A stretch of DNA of 64,000 nucleotides from Alphaproteobacteria bacterium (GTDB lineage Bacteria; Pseudomonadota; Alphaproteobacteria; CALKHQ01): NCBI GenBank assembly GCA_041396705.1, contig JAWKYB010000008.1, forward strand, positions 186,001 to 250,000, written 5' to 3'. This document shows, piece by piece, positions 55,843 through 64,000 of the stretch. The stretch's first letter is position 1; each line of letters opens with the position of its first letter. Below the pieces are notes generated by a model. The model ran no database searches, was not told the origin of the DNA, and saw nothing but the letters and a program-made list of their open reading frames with translations. The position numbers and the translations under genes are program-made.

Positions 55843-57653
55843 CAGCCCGGCCCTCCCGCCGCCGCCGCGCCGGCCGCATAGACCAGCTTGGCCCAGCCGC
55901 GCAGGCCGCGCGCGGCTGCATCGACCGGCAGCCCCAGCCGGCCGCCGACGCCGCGCAGCAGCCAGTCGCGCACCGGCACGGCGAAACCGGTCTTCGGCCG
56001 GCTCAGCACCGCGTCGGGCAGCGGCCGGGCCGGCGCCGCCGCCATGTCGCGCTTGCCCGGCGGCGCCGGGCTCGCAAGCATCGGCGCCACCGCCTTCGCC
56101 AGCGTCACGTCGACCAGCGGCACGCGGATCTCCAGGCCGTGGGCCATGCCGGCCCAGTCGGCGTCGCGCAGCAGCTGGCTGCGCATGTACCAGGCCGTCT
56201 CCAGGGCGGAGACGCGCTGGCGGTCGGTGCCGGCGGCGGCCGCCGTCGCCGCCATGGCGGCGTCCAGCCCGAGGTCGGCGAGGCCGGCCCGGGCGAGGTC
56301 GGCCGGCAGCACCGACCCGAGCTCCCACGGCATGTAGAGCGCGCGGCGCAGGAAATAGGCGCGCGCGGCCGAGCCGGCGTATTCCACCAGCCCGGCGTAT
56401 TTCGGCGACGAGACCGCGGCCGCCGCCGGCGCGGCGACGGTGCGCAGGGCGCGGCCCAGGCCGGGCACCGCCGCCGCCCAGCCGAGCCGCCGGGTCAGCG
56501 CCGGCACCTGCGCGAAGCTGGGATAGCCGCCGAACAGCTCGTCGCCGCCCAGGCCGGACAGCGCCACCTTCAGCCCGGCCGCGGCGGTCACCTTGGAGAC
56601 GAAATAGACGTTGACCCCGTCGATCGACGGCTGGTCCATCGCCGCCAGCACGCGCTCGGCCTCGGCCGCGAAGTCGTCGCCGGTGACCCAGACGGTGCTG
56701 TGGTCGCTGCCCAGCTGGCGCGCCACCGCCTCCGCCAGCGGCACCTCGTCGTGGTCGCCGCCGCGGAACTCGGCAAAGCCCAGCGTGACCGTGCGCAGCG
56801 GGCCCTGCGCCGCCTCGGTGGCCAGCGCCGCGATGGTGGTGGAATCGAGGCCGGCCGACAGGAACACGCCGACCGGCACGTCGGCGACCAGATGGGCGGC
56901 GATGCTGTCGGCCAGCGCCGCGCCCAGCGCCGGCCGGTCCCACGGCCCCGCCTTTGCCGCGGCGACGATCGCGGCGCCGTCGTCGCGGCCCAGGTCGCGT
57001 GCGCCGGCGGCGTCGACCCACAGCCGGCCGCCGGCGGGCAGCGCGCGGATCCCGCGCCACAGGGTGAACGGCTCCGGCACATAGCCGAGCAGGAAGAAGC
57101 CGGCATGGCCGGCCGGCGCCGGTGCGGTATCGATGCCACGACCCGCCAGCAGCGCCTTGACCTGGCTGGCGGCGCGCAGCGTGCGGCCGTCGTCGGCCAG
57201 GTAAAGCGGCTTGATGCCGAACGGATCGCGGGCCAGGAACAGGCCGCGCCGGTCGGCATCCCACAAGGCGAAGGCGTACATCCCGCGCAGCCGGCCGGTC
57301 ATTTCCGGCCCGTAACGGTCATAGAGGGCCAGCAGCACCTCGGTGTCGCTGTCGCTGCGGAAGGCGACCCCATCGGCCTCCAGCGCCGCCCGCAGGGCGC
57401 GATAGTTGTAGATCTCGCCGTTGAAGGCGATCGACAGCCGACCGTCGGCGCTGTGCATCGGCTGGGCGCCGCCGGGGCTGAGGTCGATGATCGCCAGCCG
57501 ACGGTGGCCGAAGCCGACGCGGCCGTCGTCGGCGACCCATTCGCCCGCGCCATCCGGGCCGCGCGCGGTCATCGCGTCGCGCACCGCAAGCAGCTCCGCC
57601 CGATCGACCGGCGGTGCGTTGCCATAGGCGAAGATCAGGTTGATGCCGCACAT
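55842..57653 (-). CDS. asnB: Asparagine synthase-like glutamine amidotransferase
   Basis: 603 residues. N-terminal glutaminase with nucleophile Cys2 (MCGINLIF), RLAIIDLSPGGAQPM and FNGEIYN; C-terminal synthase domain with PP-loop SAGLDSTT and GLGGDELFGGYPSF. Next to glycosyltransferases such proteins usually amidate sugar acids or glycan carboxylates rather than make asparagine, which fits a UDP-glucuronate-using cluster. Confidence 0.9.
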   Translation of the reverse strand: MCGINLIFAYGNAPPVDRAELLAVRDAMTARGPDGAGEWVADDGRVGFGHRRLAIIDLSPGGAQPMHSADGRLSIAFNGEIYNYRALRAALEADGVAFRSDSDTEVLLALYDRYGPEMTGRLRGMYAFALWDADRRGLFLARDPFGIKPLYLADDGRTLRAASQVKALLAGRGIDTAPAPAGHAGFFLLGYVPEPFTLWRGIRALPAGGRLWVDAAGARDLGRDDGAAIVAAAKAGPWDRPALGAALADSIAAHLVADVPVGVFLSAGLDSTTIAALATEAAQGPLRTVTLGFAEFRGGDHDEVPLAEAVARQLGSDHSTVWVTGDDFAAEAERVLAAMDQPSIDGVNVYFVSKVTAAAGLKVALSGLGGDELFGGYPSFAQVPALTRRLGWAAAVPGLGRALRTVAAPAAAAVSSPKYAGLVEYAGSAARAYFLRRALYMPWELGSVLPADLARAGLADLGLDAAMAATAAAAGTDRQRVSALETAWYMRSQLLRDADWAGMAHGLEIRVPLVDVTLAKAVAPMLASPAPPGKRDMAAAPARPLPDAVLSRPKTGFAVPVRDWLLRGVGGRLGLPVDAAARGLRGWAKLVYAAGAAAAGGPG

Positions 57654-57693
57654 GGGGCGTCAGCAGGCGCCAGCAGCGGTGAACATCCGGTTG

Positions 57694-58446
57694 TCACGCG
57701 CCGCGGAACAGCTGCTGCGACCCGAACGGGAACACCCGGCGGTCGCCGATCAGCAGCACGGCGAAGCGGCGGTCCAGCAGGCTGCGGATCGCCGGGTCGA
57801 GCACGTCGAGACCGCCGGTGTAGGCGCCGAATGCGGGCAGGATCATGCGCCGGCCATCGGCGACGAAGCAGCGGCCGCTGCGGCGACCGCCGCGCACCTG
57901 GACCCGCGCCTTGGGGTGGTAGTGGCCGCTGATCTCGCCGGCCGCGGCGCGGGGTGCCGCCTCGTGGCGGAAGCGCAGCGGGCCGACGGCGTGTTCGCCG
58001 ACCACCCGCCCGCCCCAGGCCAGCGGCGGCGCCGGGTCGTGGTTGCCGGCGACCCAGACCCAGTCGCAGGCCGCGGTCAGCCCGGCGATGGCGGCGGCGT
58101 CGCCGCCGTCCAGCCGTTCGGCCGCGCCGCGGTCGTGGAAGCTGTCGCCGACGCAGACCACCTGCCGCGGCCGCCACCGCGCGACCAGCGCCTGCAGCCG
58201 CTTCAGCGTCGCCGCCGTGTCGTAGGGCGGCAGCAGCGCACCGCGCGCCGCAAAGCCCGACCCCTTCTCCAGGTGCAGGTCGGCGACCGCGATCAGCCCG
58301 GCCGCCGGCCAGACCAGCGCGCCGCTGACGTCGGCGACCAGGTCCGCCGCGCAGAAACGGAACGGCAAGGCAGAGTCTGTGGACACCTCCGGCGGGGCAG
58401 CGGCGGCGGCATGGGCCAGTGCTCGCTCAGCCAAGGCCGGGCCCAC
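57694..58446 (-). CDS. pdeM: Metallophosphoesterase, PdeM (ligase-associated) type
   Basis: About 250 residues from GTG 58446 (TTG 58434 is possible). Metal motifs: VADLHLEKG, VGDSFHDRG, AGNHD and ISGHYHPKARV. PdeM is usually encoded with DNA ligase and helicase of a DNA-damage operon; neither is visible here. It begins 2 nt after the stop of the upstream secreted-protein gene. Confidence 0.85.
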   Translation of the reverse strand: MGPALAERALAHAAAAAPPEVSTDSALPFRFCAADLVADVSGALVWPAAGLIAVADLHLEKGSGFAARGALLPPYDTAATLKRLQALVARWRPRQVVCVGDSFHDRGAAERLDGGDAAAIAGLTAACDWVWVAGNHDPAPPLAWGGRVVGEHAVGPLRFRHEAAPRAAAGEISGHYHPKARVQVRGGRRSGRCFVADGRRMILPAFGAYTGGLDVLDPAIRSLLDRRFAVLLIGDRRVFPFGSQQLFRGA

Positions 58447-58448
58447 GC

Positions 58449-59048
58449 CTAGTAGACGACGACATAGCCGTCGAGCCTCTCTGTCCCGGTCTGCCGGCCG
58501 TCGCCGTCGAACGCGACCTGCCAGAGCGCATATTCGGTCTGCGGCAGACTGCCCTGCGGTTCGATCCGCCACAGCGTCACGACGACGCCGCCGGCCCCGT
58601 CGGCATGCGCGCTCGGCGGCGAGTATGCCGGTGCGTCGGCCCGCGCGAACGCGTCGCCCCGCTCCCAGGCAATACCGTAGTAGGCGAACACGCCGAATTC
58701 CGCCCACGCCAGGGCCAGCGCCTCGCGCCCGCGGTCGTCGAGGTCCGGCCAGCCGCGCGCCGCGAGCACCGGCTGCGACGCCTGTTCCACCGCCAGCCAC
58801 GAACCGTCGACCAGGATCGCCTCCAACATGCAGCCGCGATCGTCGGCAAACACGCCGACAACGGCGACATCCGGGAAGTCCGGGTCGGTGGTGAGGCAGA
58901 CGTCCTCCGCCGCGATGTCCCAGCCGCGATGCGCGTTCAGCGCCTCGACCACGTCCGCCTTGTCGGTCACATCCAACGCCCAGGCGACGTCGGCAGCGCC
59001 CGGACCGACACAGAACAAGGCAGCGACAATCAGGTTGAGCGGGCGCAT
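58449..59048 (-). CDS. Secreted protein of unknown family, paralog B
   Basis: 199 residues. Signal peptide 1-25 (cleavage after AWA) and a mixed domain with two conserved Cys (EDVCLTTDPDFPDVAVVGVF, DRGCMLEAILVDGSWLAV). Its neighbour at 59158-59760 is a clear paralog over the full length. I do not recognise a family. AGAGGAAGG before the ATG decides the start. Confidence 0.78.
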   Translation of the reverse strand: MRPLNLIVAALFCVGPGAADVAWALDVTDKADVVEALNAHRGWDIAAEDVCLTTDPDFPDVAVVGVFADDRGCMLEAILVDGSWLAVEQASQPVLAARGWPDLDDRGREALALAWAEFGVFAYYGIAWERGDAFARADAPAYSPPSAHADGAGGVVVTLWRIEPQGSLPQTEYALWQVAFDGDGRQTGTERLDGYVVVY

Positions 59049-59157
59049 GGCGATCGGACCTTCCTCTAGCTGCGGAGCGCCGCGAACGATGCACGGAAAT
59101 GTGGCGCGACCAGGGACACGCCGGGCGACGGCCGCCGCAACATCGGGCCTGCGGGTC

Positions 59158-59760
59158 TCAATACTCGGCCACGTAGGTCGCGAGCACGCGGATGCGCACC
59201 ATGGCGCCATCGCGGTCGAAGGTCAGTTCCCAGAGGTTGTACTCCGTCTCCGGCAGCATGCCGGCCTCTTCCTGTACCCACAGGGTGACGACCACGCCGT
59301 CGGCGCCGTCGGGCTCGGTCGTCGGCGCGGTGAAGGCGGGCGCGTCGGGCCGGGCGAAGTCGTCGTTGGCGGTCGATACCGCCGTACGGAAGGCGAAGAC
59401 GGCGAAGCGGGTCCAGGCCATCGCCAGCTCCGCCCGCCGCGCCGCGTCGGCATCGTCCCAGCCGGCCAGTTCCAGCGCCGGTTCCGACGCCATCGTCGGC
59501 GCCAGCCAGTCGTCGTCGACCAGAATGGTCTCGACCATGCAGCCGCGGTCGTGGGCGAAGCCGGCAACGATCGCGGTCTCCGGGAACTGCGGGTCGGCCG
59601 CGACGCAGATGTCGCCGGGGTCGGCATCGGCATCGGCGTCGATGTGGTCGAGATAGGCCTCGCGCACCGCATCGGCGTCGCCGACGTCGAGCGCGTGCAG
59701 CGGCGCCGCGCCGGCCAGGCCGGCAATCAGCGCACAGGCGAGGGGGACGGGCATGCGCAT
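59158..59760 (-). CDS. Secreted protein of unknown family, paralog A
   Basis: 200 residues. Signal peptide 1-24 (cleavage after LHA), same architecture as paralog B: DICVAADPQFPETAIVAGF, DRGCMVETILVDDDWL, then a region with GADGVVVTLWVQEE and ETEYNLWELTF, ending TYVAEY. The two cysteines are conserved with paralog B and could form a disulfide. A tandem duplication is evident. ATG 59754 is an alternative start. Confidence 0.78.
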   Translation of the reverse strand: MRMPVPLACALIAGLAGAAPLHALDVGDADAVREAYLDHIDADADADPGDICVAADPQFPETAIVAGFAHDRGCMVETILVDDDWLAPTMASEPALELAGWDDADAARRAELAMAWTRFAVFAFRTAVSTANDDFARPDAPAFTAPTTEPDGADGVVVTLWVQEEAGMLPETEYNLWELTFDRDGAMVRIRVLATYVAEY

Positions 59761-59923
59761 CGGGACAATCCGTTCCGCTGTCGATCGGGGGCGCGGTCGG
59801 GCGACCATGGCTGCCGAATCGTCACCCCGCCGGCATTGTGCCATGGTAGCGGCTCGATTCGTCCCCGCCAACCGGGCACCGGGCGGACCCGCCGGCCGGC
59901 GCCGACCTGCCACATGGCGATCC

Positions 59924-60667
59924 ATGCGCGAAGTTCTCGACTATCTGCTCGGCGTCTATCCGCTGGTGCTGGTGCTGGCCTTCGTGGCCTGGCTGGCAGC
60001 GTCGCGCCGCAGCCGCCGGCTGACCCGCTGGCCGCTGCTGGCGATCTGGCTGGGGCTGGCCGTGGCCGGCGCCCCGCCGGTCGCCTCGTCGCTCAATGCC
60101 ATGCTGGCGCGCGCGGCGCCGCCGCCGAGCCGCGAGGCGCCGCCGGACCTGATCGTGGTGCCGACCGGCGGCATCATCAGCCTGTCCGACGGCAGCTGGT
60201 TCCCGGCGTCGCCAACCGTGATGCGGGCCCGGGCCGGCCTGGCGGCGCAGCTGCAATGGGCGGCGCCGGTCCTGATCGCCGGCGGCAGCCCCGACGGCGG
60301 CCCGGCGGAAAGCGAGGTCACGGTCGATTCGCTGGACCTGGTCGTCGACGACGCCCTGATGATCGAGACCGCGTCGCAGAACACCTGCGAGAACGCGGCC
60401 GCCGCGGCGGCCGCGGCGGCGGAGCTGGGCGCGACCCGCGTGCTGCTGGTGACGTCGGGCCTGCATGTGATGCGGGCGGCCGCCTGCCTGCGCCACCAGG
60501 GGCTGGAGGTCGCCGCACTGACCGCCGACACGGTCTACGAGCCGACCGGGCTGTGGGCGTGGCTGCCGTCGCACCGCAGCCTGGCGGTGACGATGGCGGC
60601 GATCAAGGAGATGATCGGGATCGGCTACTACGTCGCATCGGGCACGCTGACCACCGACGACCTGTAG
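59924..60667 (+). CDS. DUF218/YdcF-like protein
   Basis: 247 residues. Two N-terminal membrane helices (about 5-25 and 35-55), then a DUF218 domain (about 80-245: DLIVVPTGG, VLIAGGSPDG, ASQNTCENAAAAA, VLLVTSGLHVMRA). Family members such as SanA/ElyC act in envelope biogenesis, possibly on lipid carriers. It is divergent from paralog A. Confidence 0.85.
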   Translation: MREVLDYLLGVYPLVLVLAFVAWLAASRRSRRLTRWPLLAIWLGLAVAGAPPVASSLNAMLARAAPPPSREAPPDLIVVPTGGIISLSDGSWFPASPTVMRARAGLAAQLQWAAPVLIAGGSPDGGPAESEVTVDSLDLVVDDALMIETASQNTCENAAAAAAAAAELGATRVLLVTSGLHVMRAAACLRHQGLEVAALTADTVYEPTGLWAWLPSHRSLAVTMAAIKEMIGIGYYVASGTLTTDDL

Positions 60668-60690
60668 GCAACGGCCGGGCCGGCTCCGGC

Positions 60691-61857
60691 TCAGTCCTCG
60701 GACTGCGGTCCGCCGGCAGCAGACGGATCGGTCGCGTCCTCGGCCGACGCATCCTCAGGCTCCGCCGCCGACACCGCCTCGACCACGGCCGCCGCCGCGC
60801 GCCGCTGCTCGGCCGAGTCCGCGGCGAGGCTCAGCAGCGCCGACTGCAGCGCCGACAGGTCCAGGAGGGTGCGCATGTCGATGTCCATGGCACAGTCGCC
60901 CTCCTGCTGCCACCAGGCCAGCTGCGCGGCCAGCGAGCGGGAATCGACCCGGCCGTCGGGCGCGAAATAGGGTGGGGCCTGCCGCACCTCGTCGACCGGA
61001 CGGCGGGCGCCGTCGGCGACGATGGTCAGCAGCGCCGCGTTGCGGGCCGCCTCGATGCTGTCGGCCTGGTCCGCGTCTTCCGCCGCGCCCTCGGCCTCGG
61101 CCGCGACGGCGGCACGGAATGCCCGCACCCCGCGCACATAGGCCCGCAGGAAGCGCGCCAGCACCTCCGGCCGCAGGCTGGCCTGGGCCGCGGTGGTCAT
61201 CAGCACAGACAGGCTGATCGGGCCGTCGATCGGGCCGGCCCACTCGGCCACGCGGGCCGCTCCGGTCGCTTCCAGGTCGGCGGCCAGGTGCGCCGGCAGC
61301 AGCGCGGCGTCGACCGAGCCCTGCGCCAGCGCCGCGGCCAGCGCGACATCGGAGCCTTCGGAAACGAAGCCGGTCTCGACCGCCGCCTGCAGCCGCGCCG
61401 CCAGCAGGTAGCGGGCGGGCGAGCCGAGCTCGGTCAGGCCGATCACGGCGTCGGGCGCATCGCGCAGCCCGTCGAGGTCGACGCCGGTCAGGTCCGCGCC
61501 GATCAGCCACGCATAGCGCGGAAAGGCGCCGTTGAGCTGCTCGGCGCCAGCAATGATGCGCAGGTTGTGCTGGGCCGCCATCGAATAGGCGTCGGCGGTG
61601 AGGTCGACCAGGGCCACGTCCACGTCGCTCTCGGCCAGCGCCATCAGCATGGTGCGGTTGGCATGGAACTGGACCAGGCGGACGTCCAGCCCCTCCTCGG
61701 CGAACCAGCCGCGGTCGGCCGCGATGATCAGCGGCGCGGCGGTGACCTGCGGCTCCACCGCGACCACCAGCGGCTGCGCCTGGGCCGGAGCGGCGAGGGC
61801 CGCACACGCCAGCAGGACCAGTCCGGCCGCCCATCGTCCGACGATCGACGGCGTCAT
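60691..61857 (-). CDS. ABC-type solute-binding protein, NMT1/SsuA-like
   Basis: 388 residues. Signal peptide about 1-28 (cleavage after AQA), then an NMT1/THI5-like type 2 periplasmic domain: TAAPLIIAADRGWFAEEGLDVRLVQF, VDVALVDLTADAYSM, EGSDVALAAALAQGSVDAALL. Ligands of such proteins are taurine, sulfonates, nitrate or pyrimidine precursors; none can be named here. Acidic Ala/Glu tail. No cognate permease or ATPase is adjacent. ATG 61857 preferred over GTG 61863. Confidence 0.85.
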   Translation of the reverse strand: MTPSIVGRWAAGLVLLACAALAAPAQAQPLVVAVEPQVTAAPLIIAADRGWFAEEGLDVRLVQFHANRTMLMALAESDVDVALVDLTADAYSMAAQHNLRIIAGAEQLNGAFPRYAWLIGADLTGVDLDGLRDAPDAVIGLTELGSPARYLLAARLQAAVETGFVSEGSDVALAAALAQGSVDAALLPAHLAADLEATGAARVAEWAGPIDGPISLSVLMTTAAQASLRPEVLARFLRAYVRGVRAFRAAVAAEAEGAAEDADQADSIEAARNAALLTIVADGARRPVDEVRQAPPYFAPDGRVDSRSLAAQLAWWQQEGDCAMDIDMRTLLDLSALQSALLSLAADSAEQRRAAAAVVEAVSAAEPEDASAEDATDPSAAGGPQSED

Positions 61858-62159
61858 CCGCACAGCGTATCGCGCCTACGGTCGCGGCTGGGTCGCATCC
61901 GGCGTAGTCCTCCTCGCCGGGCAGGATACCCGCCCCGCGGGCCGCCCGATTTCGTGCGGCGGTGACGCTATACCGATGCAGCGATGGCGTCAAACCGCCC
62001 CGCAGTCTGCGCTTGCTTTCCGGCGGAATGAACCGCATTTTGCAGCGCCGCCGCGGTCCGGAAGGAACGGGCGTCCCGATGCACCGTTGCAGCATGACGT
62101 TGCGCGGGCGCCGCGCAGCGCACGTGCGTCTGCGCCCGGGCCAACCAGTCAACGTCTAA
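61858..62159. other. 302-nt intergenic region between the solute-binding protein and LysE genes
   Basis: Divergent gap. The minus strand has a weak promoter-like pair (TTGACG at 61988-61993 and TATAGC at 61967-61972, spacer 15). An open frame of 65 codons on the plus strand abuts the LysE start but shows no protein-like features. Otherwise I see no RNA gene or repeat. Confidence 0.4.
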
Positions 62160-62804
62160 ATGCTGCTCACGTCATTGTCGCTCCTGCTGATCGTGTTCAT
62201 CAAAGCCGTGCTCGCCGGGCTCGCCATCGCCGCGCCGGTCGGCCCGGTGGGCGTGATGTGCGTGCAGCGCACCCTGCACGACGGCCGCCTGGCCGGCCTG
62301 ATCGCCGGCATGGGCGCGGCCTGCGCCGACGCCGTGTTCGGCATCGTCGCCGCGTTCGGCATCGCCGCGGTGACCGATTGGATGCTGACCCACCGCTCGC
62401 TGTTGGAGCTGGTCGGCGGCATCCTGCTGATCCTGCTGGCGATCCGCGTCTACACCAAGCGGACCAGCGTCCAGCCGCGCCGCGCCGCGCCGCGCACGCA
62501 CCTGGCCGCCTTCGTCTCGACCTTCGTGCTGACCATCACCAACCCGATCACCATCCTGGCCTTCGCGGCGGTGTTCGCCTCGCTCGGGCTCGGGCTCGAT
62601 TCGCTGGACCTGACCGGTGCGGCCATCCTGGTCGGCGGCGTGTTCCTGGGCTCGACCCTGTGGTGGATCGGGCTGGCCGCCAGCGCCGGGCTGCTGCGCG
62701 GCCGGGTCAGCGACAGCATCATGCGCTGGATGAACCGGGGCTCCGCGGTGCTGATGGCGGCCTTCGGCGCCTATGCGCTCTATTCCGGGCTGCTCGCCGC
62801 CTGA
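62160..62804 (+). CDS. LysE-family amino-acid exporter
   Basis: 214 residues, six predicted membrane helices. Family motif LAIAAPVGPVGVMCVQRTL (about 21-39) and NPITILAF in the second half. Probably exports an amino acid or homoserine lactone-type compound. Its end overlaps the convergent recX gene by 25 nt. Confidence 0.9.
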   Translation: MLLTSLSLLLIVFIKAVLAGLAIAAPVGPVGVMCVQRTLHDGRLAGLIAGMGAACADAVFGIVAAFGIAAVTDWMLTHRSLLELVGGILLILLAIRVYTKRTSVQPRRAAPRTHLAAFVSTFVLTITNPITILAFAAVFASLGLGLDSLDLTGAAILVGGVFLGSTLWWIGLAASAGLLRGRVSDSIMRWMNRGSAVLMAAFGAYALYSGLLAA

Positions 62805-63352
62805 TCCAGAGCCTGCGCGGCGGCTTCGGGCTCCAGGTCGATCACCCAGGTCGCCAGCGCCGGCGCGAAGCCGGCGCGCACCATCGCCGCCAGATCGCGC
62901 CGGCGCCGATCGGCCCGCCGGCCGGGCGCGGCCCACGGCCCCAGACGCCGCCGCTGGGCATGGCGCAGCGCCGCAAAGCGTTCACGTTCCGGTCCATGGA
63001 TTTGATCCAGATCAACGATCACGGCGGCGGCCAGCGCGTCCGGCACGCCCCTGTCGCGCAGCAGCGCCGCGATCCGCCGGGTCGAGGTGCCGCGCCGCAT
63101 CAGCCCGGCCGCGCGCGTTTCCGCGAAGTCCCGGTCGCTGATCAGCCCGGCGGCGACCAGCCGCGCGACGACGGCGTCGATGCGGCCGCGTACAACCGCC
63201 TCCGGCTCGTCCCGCTCGCCGCCGTGCCGCCTGATCCGGCGCGCCAGCACGCGGCGCACCTGCTCGGCGGTGGCGGCATAACGGGCCAGATAGGCCAGTG
63301 CCGCGGCCCGCAGCGCGGCTTCGCCCAGTGGGTCCTCGTCGGCCAGCGTCAA
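62780..63352 (-). CDS. recX: Regulatory protein RecX
   Basis: About 190 residues, tandem three-helix repeats: AALRAAALAYLARYAATAEQVRRVL, LISDRDFAETRAAGLMRRG. Caps RecA filament growth. TTG 63352 is used; TTG 63379 and 63367 are in frame. AAGGAGG sits only 2 nt before TTG 63352 but 8 nt before an in-frame CTG at 63346, so a CTG start is possible. No recA nearby. Confidence 0.85.
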   Translation of the reverse strand: MTLADEDPLGEAALRAAALAYLARYAATAEQVRRVLARRIRRHGGERDEPEAVVRGRIDAVVARLVAAGLISDRDFAETRAAGLMRRGTSTRRIAALLRDRGVPDALAAAVIVDLDQIHGPERERFAALRHAQRRRLGPWAAPGRRADRRRRDLAAMVRAGFAPALATWVIDLEPEAAAQALDQAASSPE

Positions 63353-63414
63353 TCCCTCCTTGCCCAATCGACCCGGCAAGTTTAACTCACAGCGGCACAG
63401 CCAACAGCTTCCGG

Positions 63415-64000
63415 ATGCCCATGCCCCGTTCCGTCCCGATCGCGGCCGCCGGGTCCGCGACCGCCCCCGGTCCGCGGCTGCGCAGCTACGGCGCCGTCAA
63501 CGGGCGCGGGCTGTGGACGCTGTATCTGAAGGAGGTGCGCCGCTTCCTCAAGGTGTTCCAGCAGACTATCGCGGCCCCTGTCGTCACCACGTTGCTGTTC
63601 TTCGCCATCTTCACCCTGGCGCTCGGCCGCTCGGTCGAGATGGTGGAGGGCGTCGCCTTCGCGGCGTTCCTGGCCCCGGGGCTGGTGATGATGGCGATGG
63701 TGCAGAACGCCTTCGCCAACACCTCGTCCAGCCTGGTCATCGGCAAGATCCAGGGCAACATCGTCGACGTGCTGATGCCGCCGCTGGCGCCGTGGGAGCT
63801 GACTGCCGGCTTCGTGCTGGGCGGCATCACCCGCGGGCTGGTGGTGGGCGCGGTCACCGCCGGCGTCATGGCGCTGTTCGCGCCGGTGGCGATCCACGAC
63901 ATCGGCGCCGTCGTCTATTTCGCCGTCGCCGCCAGCGCGATGATGGCCCTGCTCGGCGTGCTGGGCGGGATCTGGTCGGAGAAGTTCGACCACATCGCCG
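63415..64000 (+). CDS. ABC-2 type transporter permease, 3' end outside window
   Basis: 195 codons visible. After an Ala/Pro-rich start, WTLYLKEVRRFLKVFQQTI leads into membrane helices (VVTTLLFFAIFTLALG, then GVAFAAFLAPGLVMMAMVQNAF) with the SSLVIGKIQGNIVDVLMPPL cytoplasmic loop of the ABC-2 family. These export polysaccharides, drugs or lipids. An ATPase gene, if present, would lie outside. Confidence 0.85.
   Translation, partial: MPMPRSVPIAAAGSATAPGPRLRSYGAVNGRGLWTLYLKEVRRFLKVFQQTIAAPVVTTLLFFAIFTLALGRSVEMVEGVAFAAFLAPGLVMMAMVQNAFANTSSSLVIGKIQGNIVDVLMPPLAPWELTAGFVLGGITRGLVVGAVTAGVMALFAPVAIHDIGAVVYFAVAASAMMALLGVLGGIWSEKFDHIA

Noticed and set aside
61962..62159. 65-codon open frame just before the LysE gene
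   Set aside because: Arg-rich, no ribosome site, no similarity to anything known; likely chance.

Overview
The window is about 70% GC and almost fully coding. It is a chromosomal segment of an alphaproteobacterium, most like a Rhodospirillales-type lineage. The signs are: split b/b' subunits in an F0-only ATP synthase operon; a MucR regulator; an olsB-olsA ornithine-lipid pair; a Fur protein without structural CxxC pairs; and the conserved run miaB-phoH-ybeY-corC-lnt-XRE-metK-trmB-rimP-nusA-ylxR-infB-rbfA-truB-rpsO-pnp. I see no rRNA, tRNA, CRISPR array, insertion sequence or prophage.

Layout. 1-9.4 kb: a leftward group yhhQ / cyclase-TM2 / tgt (queuine or preQ1 uptake and tRNA insertion), rpmB, an Atm1-type ABC exporter, a rightward membrane adenylate cyclase, a HAD phosphatase and mutY. 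9.4-19.2 kb, rightward: a DUF721 protein, a secreted DsbA-like protein, smc, atpI-B-E-F'-F, folE-hisI and a lipoprotein. 19.3-37.6 kb, leftward: a long translation, RNA-processing and envelope block from miaB down to pnp. 37.7-45.5 kb: olsB-olsA, fur, mucR, a TsaB-RimI fusion, a VanX-like dipeptidase plus polysaccharide deacetylase, a Bax-like glucosaminidase and NfuA. 45.7-51 kb: universal stress protein, TIGR02186 protein, TauE permease, trpS, a secreted nucleosidase and map. 51-57.7 kb: surface polysaccharide genes (Wzy/ligase-like protein, GT2, UDP-xylose synthase; then leftward GT4 and AsnB) separated by a facing pair of REP-like hairpins. 57.7-64 kb: PdeM phosphoesterase, two tandem paralogous secreted proteins of unknown family, a DUF218 protein, a solute-binding protein, a LysE exporter, RecX and the start of an ABC-2 permease.

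Most notable. The partial Tgt resembles the chlamydial and eukaryotic queuine-using enzymes at its specificity loop and sits in one operon with a YhhQ transporter, which suggests queuine salvage. A class III cyclase is fused to a TM2 domain inside that operon. TsaB and RimI are fused in frame. Two unknown secreted paralogs lie in tandem. Three housekeeping genes (mutY, smc, rimP) carry frame disruptions, most easily read as small indel errors in the assembly; they should be checked before any biological reading.
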